Assembly: GCF_002441655.1 (NCBI RefSeq)
Contig: NZ_JXJU01000008.1
Location: 43,492 to 107,491, forward strand
Length of the DNA stretch: 64,000 bases
Origin: Lactococcus fujiensis JCM 16395
GTDB taxonomy: Bacteria > Bacillota > Bacilli > Lactobacillales > Streptococcaceae
Direction: 5' to 3'
Shown here: positions 52,398-60,901 of the stretch, in pieces
Position numbering within the stretch: position 1 is the stretch's first letter
Layout of the letters: every line of letters starts with the position of its first letter
Made by a program: the position numbers and the translations under genes
Notes under the pieces: model-generated
What the model was told of the DNA's origin: nothing
The model's database searches: none
What the model saw: the letters and a program-made list of their open reading frames with translations, nothing else

Positions 52398-54227
52398 ATG
52401 CGTTCTTACTTGAAAAAAACTTGGGCATTTTATGCTCAAAGCCCTTCTTATTTTGTCACAGTTTTTTTATTTCAATTATTTGTGTTAGAAATTTTAGGTG
52501 TCGGATTACTGTTTGCCTTTCAAACTTTACTAGATGCTTCTGGCATCAATTATTTGTCTTATGATAATATTGGGCCTATTTTTATGCATCAACCATTCAT
52601 TGCGGCATGGCTTATCTTACTTTTACTTGTCGCTTTGATTGCAATATTTTGGGAATTCTCCTTCATGATTTTATTAAACCAATTCATCATTAAGCAAGAA
52701 CACCCACCATTTAGAGCCTTATTTCGCTTATCCTTGCAAAAATTAAAAAAAGTAAGGCTAGGCTCACTTCTTTTCTTTTTCATTTACTTCATGCTCTTAT
52801 TTCCATTAAGTGGCATGGGGAGCAGTTTGGGCATCATTTCAAACATAAGGATTCCAGATTTTGTCCTTGAATTCATCATTCATTCGAGTCTCTGGGGTTT
52901 AGTTGGTGTGACGTTATTTTATTGCCTCTGTTTTTACATCACTTTTCGCCTCATTTTTACGCTGCCCTATTTAATTTTGACAGATAAAAAAATCAGCGCA
53001 TGCATCAAGTCCAGTTGGATCTTGTCCCGTCATAAATTTTTTACCTTTTTAGCATATGTCATATCATTATTTGGTTCAATGGTCTTTTTCCGCTTTTTAT
53101 TAAGCCAGGGGCTTGTGAATTTACAGAAATTATTTGATCAACAGTTCCCACAAAATTCAGCACTTTTGGCAAGTCTTTTAATGCTCGGCTTACAGTTGTT
53201 CTCATTGATTACCATGATCCTGTCTCTGCTAATCCCGTTTTTCATTGTTTCTAGCATGATGGATTTTGATGTTGAAATAAAATTGGAAAACAAGAATAAA
53301 ATACCGCGTTTTGTTCAATTCATTGGAACAATTCTCACTTTATCTTTTGTTTTAATATTTACAATTGGTCTTTTTGCTAGCAATTACAGCTATTTGACTT
53401 CGAATAATGAATTATCTAATCCCATGGTCATTTCACATCGAGGTGTCTCCAATGGCAATGGTGCCCAGAATACAATCCCTGCGCTGATTGCGACCAGTAA
53501 AACCTACCATCCAGCATATGTCGAAATGGATATACGTCTGACTAAAGATAACAAGTGGGTTGTCATGCATGATGCCAATTTGTTTGCTCTGACTGGAGTC
53601 AATAAAAAAGTCAATCAATTAACTTTGAATCAACTCGAAAAGCTAACCGTGCACGACAATAACCACAGTGCGCCTGTTGCATCATTCTCAGACTATTTTA
53701 AAGAGGCTAATCGACTCCACCAAAAGTTATTAATTGAAATAAAATCAACCAACCGCCATCCTCAAAAATTAGTCGAAGACTTTTTGAAACAGTATGGCGA
53801 TGAAATAGTTGACAATCAAGCTCAAATCCATTCACTCAACTTCAATGTGATTCAAGAATTACGCACACAGGCTCCTGCCATAAAAGCCTTTTATATCATG
53901 ATTTTCAATTCTTCTGGTGTTCCTGAAAGTAAAGCATCTGGTTTCTCGATGGAAAAATCTACACTGGATCAATCTTTTGTTTCCACAGCACAATCAAGAG
54001 GACAAGAAGTCTATACCTGGGATATTGATGATGCCGCTTCACTTCAACAAGTTCGTTCCTACGGGGTTGATGCTGTCATTACTGACAATATTCCCATGGT
54101 CAAAAATACAATGAAAGAAAGTCTAGGAAAATTATCTTATGCACAAAAGCTGAATCTATTTGTTGAGACGAACCAAATTTCAGCACTCAAACACGTTATA
54201 GATTTATTTAATGTTGGCGGAATGTAA
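52398..54227 (+). CDS. Membrane-anchored glycerophosphodiester phosphodiesterase
   Basis: A 609-residue protein. About 330 N-terminal residues form six or seven membrane helices (the GDPD-associated membrane domain). The C-terminal GDPD TIM barrel begins at about residue 340: NPMVISHRGVSNGNGAQNT holds the catalytic His, YVEMDIRLTKDNKWVVMHD holds the metal-binding Glu and Asp plus the second His, then LLIEIKS. The active site should face outward or act on lipoteichoic acid or glycerophospholipid head groups, releasing glycerol phosphate. ATG at 52398 with AGAAAGG upstream. The family is widespread in streptococci and lactococci. It ends at a strong bidirectional terminator. Confidence 0.9.
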   Translation: MRSYLKKTWAFYAQSPSYFVTVFLFQLFVLEILGVGLLFAFQTLLDASGINYLSYDNIGPIFMHQPFIAAWLILLLLVALIAIFWEFSFMILLNQFIIKQEHPPFRALFRLSLQKLKKVRLGSLLFFFIYFMLLFPLSGMGSSLGIISNIRIPDFVLEFIIHSSLWGLVGVTLFYCLCFYITFRLIFTLPYLILTDKKISACIKSSWILSRHKFFTFLAYVISLFGSMVFFRFLLSQGLVNLQKLFDQQFPQNSALLASLLMLGLQLFSLITMILSLLIPFFIVSSMMDFDVEIKLENKNKIPRFVQFIGTILTLSFVLIFTIGLFASNYSYLTSNNELSNPMVISHRGVSNGNGAQNTIPALIATSKTYHPAYVEMDIRLTKDNKWVVMHDANLFALTGVNKKVNQLTLNQLEKLTVHDNNHSAPVASFSDYFKEANRLHQKLLIEIKSTNRHPQKLVEDFLKQYGDEIVDNQAQIHSLNFNVIQELRTQAPAIKAFYIMIFNSSGVPESKASGFSMEKSTLDQSFVSTAQSRGQEVYTWDIDDAASLQQVRSYGVDAVITDNIPMVKNTMKESLGKLSYAQKLNLFVETNQISALKHVIDLFNVGGM

Positions 54228-54250
54228 AAAACGACCATAGGTCGTTTTTT
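54227..54250. terminator. Bidirectional terminator between GDPD and Nif3-like genes
   Basis: AAAAACGACC, loop ATA, GGTCGTTTTT with T runs on both strands. Confidence 0.92.
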
Positions 54251-55022
54251 ATATGTCATAAAAAGGATTGGTTAATGTTTGACTTTCTAAAATTTCTATC
54301 TCTGGGTGCCATTTTCGTAATAAATTAGCCACCTTAGGGACAAACAAATGTTCAATATAGTGCCCTGGATCAATGCCGAGCAGACCAGAAGACAACATAT
54401 CGTGCCCACTATGGTAATAAATATCACCAGTGATATATAAATCAGCCCCTTTAGCAAGAGCTTGTGGCCACAATTTTCCACCCGAACCACCGCATATGGC
54501 AATTCGCTTTATAACAGACTTCAAATCACGATCATATGTAACCAAACGCAAGCGCTTTAATCCAAAACCTGCTTTAATTTTAAGGGCCAATTCTGATAGA
54601 CTTTGAGGTTCAATATTGCCTACACGACCGATTCCATCACGATCGTCAAGTACTTCAACTTCTGTCATGTCCAAAATTTCCGCAAAGTCGTCATTAAGTC
54701 CGCCTTTTACAACATCGATATTCGAATGACTGGTATATACGGATATGCCAGCTTCTGCCAAACGCAAAATGATATTTTCCTGACTATCCTCATCTGTCAG
54801 CCCTGACAATGGACTAAAAATTACGGGGTGTTTGGCAAAAATTAAATTTGCCCCCACATCAATTGCTTCTTGAACCGTTTGATCACGAATATCTAAAGTG
54901 ACTAAAACTTTTTTGACTTCTTGATTAAGGCGCCCAATTTGCAAACCAACAGGGTCATTTTCAATGGCTAAATCTTGAGGGCAAAAGCTTTCATAGGGCT
55001 TAACAAATTCACTTATTTTCAT
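54249..55022 (-). CDS. Nif3-like dinuclear-metal protein (YqfO/GCH1 type 2)
   Basis: A 257-residue NIF3/YqfO-family protein binding two metal ions; function is uncertain (once annotated as GTP cyclohydrolase I type 2). Motifs are NDPVGLQIG near residue 25, AKHPVIFSPLS near 65 (metal His), TSHSNIDVVKGGLND near 97 and GHDMLSSGLLGIDPGHYIE near 205 with further metal ligands. The short form lacks the central PII-like insert, normal for lactococci. Its ATG overlaps the trmK stop by four bases (ATGA). The nth-trmK-nif3 order is conserved in many Firmicutes, where yqfN (trmK) and yqfO are paired. Confidence 0.92.
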   Translation of the reverse strand: MKISEFVKPYESFCPQDLAIENDPVGLQIGRLNQEVKKVLVTLDIRDQTVQEAIDVGANLIFAKHPVIFSPLSGLTDEDSQENIILRLAEAGISVYTSHSNIDVVKGGLNDDFAEILDMTEVEVLDDRDGIGRVGNIEPQSLSELALKIKAGFGLKRLRLVTYDRDLKSVIKRIAICGGSGGKLWPQALAKGADLYITGDIYYHSGHDMLSSGLLGIDPGHYIEHLFVPKVANLLRKWHPEIEILESQTLTNPFYDI

Positions 55023-55705
55023 GATAAAACCTCATTAAGCTGTAGTAAGTATGCTTCTACTTCTGCATATTTTGACATCGTTTGATCAGGTAAACTTGAT
55101 AAAATATATTCTTGCGTGTGAATTTCTTTTGTCCATTTTTGCACGAAAATGTCGGATTTTTCACGACGTAAATAAGGTCCAAATTTCAAATCCAATTCAG
55201 ACAGCTTCATTTTTTCTCCAGCAGGTTCCGCGACAATCATTTCATAAAATTTTTCAGCATCATATACTATTTTTTCAGTTTTAATTGCAAACTGATGTTC
55301 AATCAACCATTCTCGGAGGGTATCTTCGTGATTATTCGGCTGAAGTATCAAGCGCATATTTGGCTTAATTTTTTTCACACCTGCTTCTAAAATTTCAGAA
55401 ATTAAAAGGCCACCCATTCCTGCTATCACAATCGTGTCTATTTGATCTGCAGCTTCAATAGCTGCTAAACCATTGGCCAAACGAACGTGAATATGATCCT
55501 CTAACCCTGATTTCTGTACATGCGTCTTGGCAATTTCAAATGGCCCCTTAACCACTTCACCAGCGACCGCAAAATCAATTCTGCCTTCTTCAATCAAAAA
55601 AGTGGGCAAAAAAGCATGGTCAGATCCGATGTCTGCCAGCCTTGCACCATTTTCAACAAGTGAGGCGACTACTTTTAAACGTAATGACAAATGATTTTTA
55701 ATCAA
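55019..55705 (-). CDS. trmK: tRNA (adenine-22-N1)-methyltransferase TrmK
   Basis: A 228-residue SAM-dependent methyltransferase making m1A22 in tRNA. Rossmann motif I is ADIGSDHAFLPTFLI near residue 25; the motif IV region is IVIAGMGGLLISEIL near 90, typical of the COG2384 family. QPNNHEDTLREWL near 120 follows. Starts at TTG 55705, overlapping the nth stop, with GGGAG shortly upstream. It is followed by the Nif3-like gene with an ATGA overlap. Normal length. In streptococci TrmK is considered essential. Confidence 0.93.
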   Translation of the reverse strand: MIKNHLSLRLKVVASLVENGARLADIGSDHAFLPTFLIEEGRIDFAVAGEVVKGPFEIAKTHVQKSGLEDHIHVRLANGLAAIEAADQIDTIVIAGMGGLLISEILEAGVKKIKPNMRLILQPNNHEDTLREWLIEHQFAIKTEKIVYDAEKFYEMIVAEPAGEKMKLSELDLKFGPYLRREKSDIFVQKWTKEIHTQEYILSSLPDQTMSKYAEVEAYLLQLNEVLS

Positions 55706-56348
55706 TTACTCCCAACCTTTCTTTACCAAATTTACAATAAGAAAGAACAGGACAATTCTCACAATTTGGATTCTTAGCCGTGCAATGATATCGGCCAAAA
55801 AATATTAAATGGTGATGCGCTGAGACCCATTCGTCTTGCGGGATATAACGCATCAAAGTTTTTTCAACCTCAAGAACCGATGCCTTTTGAGGTACAATAT
55901 TCAGCCGCTTAGAAACTCTGTCAACATGTGTATCTACAGCAATCCCGGGTATTCCAAAGGCATCGCCCAGTACAACATTAGCTGTTTTGCGACCTACTCC
56001 TGGCAATTTTTGTAGGATTTCTTTGTCTTGAGGTAAAACTGAATCGAACTCATCGACCAACATCTGCGCCGCAGCTTTGATATTTTTAGCTTTAGTGTGA
56101 TAAAGACCAATCGTTTTAATTTTACTCTCAATCGATGCAATATCGGCTTTGGCTAGACTTTCTGCATCCGGATAAGCCGCAAAAAGGGCAGGTGTCGCTT
56201 TGTTGACGCCAATATCCGTTGCTTGTGCCGATAATATAGTAGCTATGAGTAACTGAAAAGGGGTTCCCCAGTTGAGTTCGCCTCGAGCGTCAGGGTACAT
56301 GGACATAATAATATCCAAAGCCTCTAAATATTTCTTTTTACTTAACAT
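55698..56348 (-). CDS. nth: Endonuclease III (DNA glycosylase/AP lyase)
   Basis: A 216-residue base-excision enzyme for oxidised pyrimidines. The helix-hairpin-helix LQKLPGVGRKTANVVLGDAF near residue 115 carries the catalytic Lys (GRKT), and the Asp follows in VDTHVDRVS near 140. The C-terminal 4Fe-4S cluster ligands are in CTAKNPNCENCPVLSYC. ATG at 56348. It is 14 bases after dnaD on the same strand, the conserved Firmicute dnaD-nth pair, and overlaps trmK by eight bases. Confidence 0.95.
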   Translation of the reverse strand: MLSKKKYLEALDIIMSMYPDARGELNWGTPFQLLIATILSAQATDIGVNKATPALFAAYPDAESLAKADIASIESKIKTIGLYHTKAKNIKAAAQMLVDEFDSVLPQDKEILQKLPGVGRKTANVVLGDAFGIPGIAVDTHVDRVSKRLNIVPQKASVLEVEKTLMRYIPQDEWVSAHHHLIFFGRYHCTAKNPNCENCPVLSYCKFGKERLGVID

Positions 56349-56362
56349 CCGATCATCTCATT

Positions 56363-57055
56363 CTAATTATTCCACGGCCCATCCATGGGAATATAAAAAT
56401 CTTGAGTTGGCTTTTGCATCTTTGAAAGATCAAAAATATTCTGCTTATTTTCAACAGCTTGAACATTCATCAAGCCCTCATTTTTCCAGTTGCGCAGAAT
56501 CGCTTTAATATATTTCAGTGAGACTTTGCGGTTCAAAACGGCTTCACGTAAGGCTTTTTTGATCAATGCCAGTTCATATTGATCTTCAAAAAGTAATGCC
56601 CGTAATTCATCCATTTGCATGGGTGATATGACGCCCATTTCGGCCTCAAATGTTGTCACCAAGTCTTGCAGTTGACCATTTTTTTGAGCTTCTTCATCAC
56701 TATTTTGAATTTTTTTTGTTGACTGATTTTCTGAAATCGGTGGTGTAGTGCTTGTTAATTCATCCAAATGACGAAAAACAGGACTCACGTCAAAAATCGT
56801 TTCAACATCGCCAGCTAAGTCAATCAGAGTAACTTTAAGCGATCCAAAATTCTGCAAAGCTGTAATGGAATGATTGACCTGGGTCAGAGTTTTGTCTATT
56901 CTCGTCGCAATTTCACTTGGAGCAATATCGCGATTATCATAGAAATAGAGCCAAACGAGAAAGTCATCCGCACTTGGAAAAAGCTTTGCAAAGTAAAGTG
57001 TCAATGCTTTAGGCAAAATCAGATGTCCATTTGTATATTCTTCGTAATATGTCAT
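56363..57055 (-). CDS. dnaD: DnaD replication initiation/primosome protein, leaderless
   Basis: A 230-residue primosomal protein helping load the replicative helicase at oriC and at restart sites. The N-terminal winged-helix DDBH1 domain (LPKALTLYFAKLFPSADDFL and EIATRIDKTLTQVNHSITAL) is joined by a Ser/Gln-rich linker to the DDBH2 domain with QLDELRALLFEDQYELALIK-type helix and VSLKYIKAILRNW, containing the YxxxI/LRNW DNA-binding motif. The -10 TGATATAAT (TATAAT at 57062-57067) ends six bases before the ATG at 57055, with no Shine-Dalgarno sequence, so translation probably starts on a leaderless mRNA. nth, trmK and nif3 follow in the same operon. Confidence 0.93.
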   Translation of the reverse strand: MTYYEEYTNGHLILPKALTLYFAKLFPSADDFLVWLYFYDNRDIAPSEIATRIDKTLTQVNHSITALQNFGSLKVTLIDLAGDVETIFDVSPVFRHLDELTSTTPPISENQSTKKIQNSDEEAQKNGQLQDLVTTFEAEMGVISPMQMDELRALLFEDQYELALIKKALREAVLNRKVSLKYIKAILRNWKNEGLMNVQAVENKQNIFDLSKMQKPTQDFYIPMDGPWNN

Positions 57056-57061
57056 GCTTCT

Positions 57062-57070
57062 ATTATATCA
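57062..57070 (-). promoter_or_regulatory. Extended -10 of dnaD, 6 nt from the ATG
   Basis: TGATATAAT on the minus strand, then AGAAGC and the ATG at 57055. Same geometry as murT. Confidence 0.8.
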
Positions 57071-57097
57071 TTAAAGCAGGCTGAGAGAAAGCACACA

Positions 57098-57541
57098 ATG
57101 ACAAACCAAACTATTTTCAGAGCAATTAAAGACAAAGTGACTTCTCCAAGGAAGCAACACTTTATCAAAAGGCTGTAGATAAATTTATCCAGGATCACGA
57201 AAGGACTACACGCATTAAGTTTCTGATGTATGTGGCGCAACAGGAATGATAATAGAATTCAGAGCAAATCCTTATTTCATAAATTAACAAACATAAAAAT
57301 ATATTCTATTTGGTCCAAATTTGACGCCCTTAACAGATGACCTTCATTATAAAATGTTTCCGATATTTCGGCTAGACAAAACAGCTCTTTATAGGCCAAT
57401 GAGGAATACATTTGACCATTTTCAGACCGTAATTCAATGGTGGCGATATAATGGAGATATCATTAGTGTGACAAATTCTGTTGAAATCCTTCTTCATGGA
57501 ATAATCGAAGGCTTGCTGCTTAAAATTCCATTCCTGAGTTA
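57098..57541 (+). pseudogene. Decayed plus-strand gene or genes
   Basis: ATG at 57098 gives TNQTIFRAIKDKVTS, then a one-base shift continues KEATLYQKAVDKFIQDHERT and TRIKFLMYVAQQE to a stop at about 57249. A further piece from 57321 to 57541 (FRLDKTALYRPMRNTFDHFQ) may be part of the same decayed unit. The terminator at 57573 fits as its end. I do not recognise the family. It lies just upstream of the operator-controlled SDR gene, so a lost regulator is conceivable but unproven. Confidence 0.5.
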
Positions 57542-57572
57542 AAGTTGAAAATTTTACATTTGTAAAAATATG

Positions 57573-57595
57573 AAGTGTCGCCAGCGACTTTTTTT
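57573..57595 (+). terminator. Terminator of the decayed gene
   Basis: AAGT-G-TCGC, loop CA, GCGACTT with seven T on the plus strand. Confidence 0.75.
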
Positions 57596-57938
57596 CTTCA
57601 ATTTTTTCCAATTCTAGAATCTAACATCACCGACTTATTTATTAGTTAATACTTTTATTTATGTTTAAATTACTCTCCCTATTTACAAGATCAAAGGGCT
57701 AGAAATTAAAATCCGTAATTAAATAATTTTGCATTTTATTTTTTATTTTTATGCAAAATTGTCATTATTAATTTGTATAAACAATTCATTGATTTAATTT
57801 TTCTATTTTTAAAATAGTGAATTTTCCAAAAACTTGTAAGCGAAAACATTCCTTTAATCATGTGCATTATTTAACATAAAATTTTTATCTAATTTTTCAT
57901 ATTTTATAATCTTATGTATATTTTATTTTAATAATTTA
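57596..57938. other. AT-rich region upstream of the SDR operator
   Basis: About 340 bases of strongly AT-rich sequence, no gene seen. It ends at the palindromic operator of the next gene. Confidence 0.5.
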
Positions 57939-57970
57939 TTGTATAATGAGGTATACAATAATTGTATAAT
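57939..57970 (+). promoter_or_regulatory. Promoter with two overlapping palindromes (operator) before the SDR gene
   Basis: TTGTATA (57939-57945), 6 bases, TATACAA (57952-57958) is a perfect inverted repeat. TATACAAT-A-ATTGTATA (57952-57968) is a second one sharing the middle arm. TATAAT boxes at 57942-57947 and 57965-57970 lie inside them. MarR- and TetR-type repressors use sites of this kind. Confidence 0.65.
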
Positions 57971-57994
57971 TACATAATTATCAGGAGGTTTTCA

Positions 57995-58735
57995 ATGAAA
58001 CTCGAAGGCAAAGTCGCCTTGATCACAGGTGCATCAATGGGTATGGGTAAAGGCCATGCCGAAACTTTTATTAGTGAAGGCGCAACTGTTTATTTAGCTG
58101 ACATCAATGACGAAAAAGGAAATGCAACTGCCGCTGAATTGGGCGACAAAGCACACTTTGTTCACCTTGACGTTACAAATGAAGAAGATTGGGCAAAAGC
58201 AATCCAAACGATCAATGCCGAAAATGGTGTATTGGACATTTTGGTAAATAATGCTGGAATTAGCGTGTTCCACCCATTGACTGAGATGACCAAAGATCAA
58301 TACATGAAAACCATCGAAATCAATCAGTTGTCTGTTTTCCTTGGAATGAAGCATGCAGCACCTTTGATGGAAAAGAGTTCAGCTGCTTCAATCATTAACA
58401 TTTCTTCTATTGAAGGTTTCCATGGAAGTATTGGTGGATATGCTTATGTCAGCTCAAAATTCGCTGTTCGTGGTTTGACAAAATCAGCCGCACTTGAATT
58501 AGCACCAAAGAATATTCGTGTCAATTCTGTTCACCCAGGTGCCGTTGAAACACCAATGGTTCTTCAAGCAACAGGTGCACAAAAAGAAGCGATTGAACGC
58601 TTTAAAGAAACAATTCCGATGAAACGCATGGCAAAACCTAGTGAAGTCTCAAAATTAGTTCTTTTCCTCGCTTCTGAAGACTCTTCTTATTCAACAGGAA
58701 GTGAATTCATCGTTGACGGCGGTGTTCTTGCCTAA
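57995..58735 (+). CDS. Short-chain alcohol dehydrogenase/3-oxoacyl reductase-like SDR
   Basis: A 246-residue classical SDR. The cofactor motif TGASMGMGKG is at residues 12-21, NNAG in LDILVNNAGIS near 82, the catalytic Ser in NISSIEGF near 138, Tyr and Lys in YAYVSSK near 151, and the C-terminal TGSEFIVDGG. Asp in YLADIND after the second strand suggests NAD(H) preference. It resembles Lactobacillus R-specific alcohol dehydrogenases. The start is ATG at 57995 with AGGAGG seven bases upstream, not the longer ORF. The overlapping palindromes in its promoter indicate control by a dimeric repressor that is not encoded intact nearby. Its codon use (many Ala GCA/GCT, Glu GAA) looks like a well-expressed gene. 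Confidence 0.88.
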   Translation: MKLEGKVALITGASMGMGKGHAETFISEGATVYLADINDEKGNATAAELGDKAHFVHLDVTNEEDWAKAIQTINAENGVLDILVNNAGISVFHPLTEMTKDQYMKTIEINQLSVFLGMKHAAPLMEKSSAASIINISSIEGFHGSIGGYAYVSSKFAVRGLTKSAALELAPKNIRVNSVHPGAVETPMVLQATGAQKEAIERFKETIPMKRMAKPSEVSKLVLFLASEDSSYSTGSEFIVDGGVLA

Positions 58736-58739
58736 AATA

Positions 58740-58764
58740 AAAAAACTCCTCTAAGGAGTTTTTT
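58740..58764. terminator. Bidirectional terminator between SDR and pyrC
   Basis: AAAAAACTCC, loop TCTAA, GGAGTTTTTT. Confidence 0.92.
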
Positions 58765-60040
58765 ATTTATTCTTTTTGAATACGATTTGTCCTTTGCAAA
58801 GGGTCATGACGACTTGGCCTTTGACTTTTTGATGTATAAAAGGCGAATTTGTTGCTCTAGATTGGAAAACAGATGGAACTTCTTGATCAATTTGAGCATC
58901 AAAAATGATGAGATCTGCTGGCCCTTTTTCAGCTAAATACCCCGCATCTAAATTGTAAAGGCGTGCTGGATTGGTTGACATTTTTCGGATTAACTCAAGC
59001 AAGGTCAAATGTTTCGATGCGACCAGATGAGTCAGACCCAGTTGTAAAGACGTTTCTAGGCCAATCATTCCTGAAGGCGACTTCCTCAAGGACTGTGCTT
59101 TCTCTTTGACCGTGTGGGGCGCATGATCAGTCGCAATCACATCAATTGTTCCATCTAACAGCCCAGCAATAATTTTGTCAATGTCTTTTGACTTCCGTAA
59201 AGGTGGATTCACTTTAGCATTAGTCCCTGCATCGTCAAGCGCATTTTCAGTCAACGAAAAATGTTGCGGCGTGACCTCGGCTGAAATTGGAGCACCTAGG
59301 GTTTTTGCAAAACGAACTAAGTCAACCGAAAGTCCTGTAGATAAATGTTGAATATGCAAAGGTGATTGACAATGGTAGGCAATCATTAGGTCACGCGCAA
59401 TCATGCTGTATTCGGAAACATCAGGTGCTCCTTCAATACCACAATTTTTTCTCACTTCGTCTGACCCGTTAACACCAAGTTGATCTATTAGATCTGGATC
59501 TTCTTCATGTATTGAAAGCATGACGTTTAATGTTTTTGCCCTGTCCAACGCGTTTTTTAATGTTCTCGAACTTTTTATTGGTATACCATCATCGGAAAAG
59601 CCAATTGCTCCAGCTTCTAAAAGGGCTTCAAAATCGGTGAGGGTTTTTCCATCAAATTCATTAGTAATTGAAGCTAGTGTGTGAATATGAATTTTTTCTT
59701 GTGCAGCAAGCTCCATTGTTGCTCGGACTAATTCTGGACTTGATAAGACTGGGTTCGTGTTTGCCATCATGACAACGCTAGTGAATCCGCCGGCCGCTGC
59801 AGCAAGGGCTCCCGTGTGAATCGTTTCTTTTTGTGTTTGACCGGGTTCTCTAAAATGGACATGAATATCCACCAACCCGGGTGCAACAATTTTACCACTG
59901 GCATCAATGATCTCATCGTGCGGCCTCGGGACAATAACTGGTGCAATTTTGACAATTTTTTCACCATCAATCAATAAGTCTGCTTGGCCGTCAAAATTTG
60001 ATTTTGGGTCAATGAGTCGACCGTTTTTTATGAGCTTCAT
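58763..60040 (-). CDS. pyrC: Dihydroorotase
   Basis: A 425-residue class I dihydroorotase, step three of pyrimidine synthesis (carbamoyl-aspartate to dihydroorotate). Metal ligands are in [17 protein letters not shown] near residue 60 (HxH), the carboxylated-Lys position is usually replaced in this class, His occurs in MLSIHEEDP near 175 and IQHLSTGLS near 230, and Asp in IATDHAPHT near 305. The ATG at 60040 follows AAAGGAGAGCAA; the ORF opens at 60055. It lies 11 bases after pyrE. Both are under the PyrR attenuator upstream of pyrE. Confidence 0.95.
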   Translation of the reverse strand: MKLIKNGRLIDPKSNFDGQADLLIDGEKIVKIAPVIVPRPHDEIIDASGKIVAPGLVDIHVHFREPGQTQKETIHTGALAAAAGGFTSVVMMANTNPVLSSPELVRATMELAAQEKIHIHTLASITNEFDGKTLTDFEALLEAGAIGFSDDGIPIKSSRTLKNALDRAKTLNVMLSIHEEDPDLIDQLGVNGSDEVRKNCGIEGAPDVSEYSMIARDLMIAYHCQSPLHIQHLSTGLSVDLVRFAKTLGAPISAEVTPQHFSLTENALDDAGTNAKVNPPLRKSKDIDKIIAGLLDGTIDVIATDHAPHTVKEKAQSLRKSPSGMIGLETSLQLGLTHLVASKHLTLLELIRKMSTNPARLYNLDAGYLAEKGPADLIIFDAQIDQEVPSVFQSRATNSPFIHQKVKGQVVMTLCKGQIVFKKNK

Positions 60041-60051
60041 TTGCTCTCCTT

Positions 60052-60687
60052 TCAAGATAAATCTTGCCAGTTTTCTTGATTGGATTTAAATTTCTGCAAA
60101 AGTTTCAACTCGCTTTCATTTATTGCTTCGGTTCCATGTGCCACATGAATGAGATCTGTATAAGTTGTTAAAGTTTCTAATCTGACCTGTGCCATATCAA
60201 AGTTAAGGCTAGCTTTTTCAAGCTGGTAAGTAAAGATAGCGGCCACGCCTAAGACTTGTGCACCTTCTCGTTCTGCAGCAGCAACAGCTTCTAAGACACT
60301 TCCACCTGTTGAAATCAAATCTTCAATAAGAACCATTTTTTGTCCTGGAAAAACACGACCTTCAATTTGGCGTTTATTACCGTGATCTTTAGGTTTTGAC
60401 CTAATGTATGCGAAAGGCAAATTCATACGATCAGCCACGATTGCCCCATGTGGAATGCCTGCTGTTGCTGTTCCAGCAATAATTTCAACATCTGGAAATT
60501 TCTCTTTTATTAGTTCAACGAAACCTTCTTCAATTGCTGTCCTTACGGCCGGATAAGCAAGCGTCACACGATTGTCCGTATAAATTGGAGATTGAATTCC
60601 AGAAGCCCAAGTAAATGGGGTATTAGGCGATAAACTAACCGCCTCAATTTTCAATAAATCTTTTGCAATGTCTTGTGAAAGTGTCAT
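60052..60687 (-). CDS. pyrE: Orotate phosphoribosyltransferase
   Basis: A 211-residue enzyme joining orotate to PRPP to form [23 protein letters not shown] near residue 20-40 holds the orotate-binding region, [18 protein letters not shown] near 90 the flexible loop, and [20 protein letters not shown] near 115 the PRPP motif. ATG at 60687 with AAAGGAGAAAAA. It is the first gene of pyrE-pyrC. In L. lactis pyrE and pyrC form a separate operon from the main pyr genes, which supports the Lactococcus assignment. Expression is controlled by the attenuator upstream. Confidence 0.95.
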   Translation of the reverse strand: MTLSQDIAKDLLKIEAVSLSPNTPFTWASGIQSPIYTDNRVTLAYPAVRTAIEEGFVELIKEKFPDVEIIAGTATAGIPHGAIVADRMNLPFAYIRSKPKDHGNKRQIEGRVFPGQKMVLIEDLISTGGSVLEAVAAAEREGAQVLGVAAIFTYQLEKASLNFDMAQVRLETLTTYTDLIHVAHGTEAINESELKLLQKFKSNQENWQDLS

Positions 60688-60705
60688 TTTTTCTCCTTTT
60701 GTAAA

Positions 60706-60853
60706 CAAAAAACACGTGCCAAAGTGCTTGGCAAGTGTTAATCTGTTTAAAAAGAACTGTCAGTTCTGACGAATATTACACGCACTGACATTTTTTCCTG
60801 ATTTATTAACCTTGCAAGTCTCTCTGGGCTTGTTTAAAAGTTGTATTGGAATC
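60706..60853 (-). promoter_or_regulatory. PyrR-controlled attenuator leader of pyrEC
   Basis: On the minus strand the PyrR anti-antiterminator loop AAGCCCAGAGAGACTT (60831-60816) matches the conserved ARUCCNGNGAGGYU type. An antiterminator hairpin GAACTGACAGTTC lies near 60755-60767. The terminator ACAC-TTGCCAA / TTGGCA-C-GTGT with six T is at 60712-60738. With UMP-PyrR bound, transcription should stop before pyrE. Confidence 0.9.
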
Positions 60854-60882
60854 ATTTTAACAAACTCAATTGATTTTTGCAA
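60854..60882 (-). promoter_or_regulatory. Promoter of pyrEC
   Basis: TTGCAA, 17-base spacer, TAAAAT (with upstream TG) on the minus strand. Confidence 0.75.
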
Positions 60883-60901
60883 GAAGGAACTGGCAAATTA
60901 A

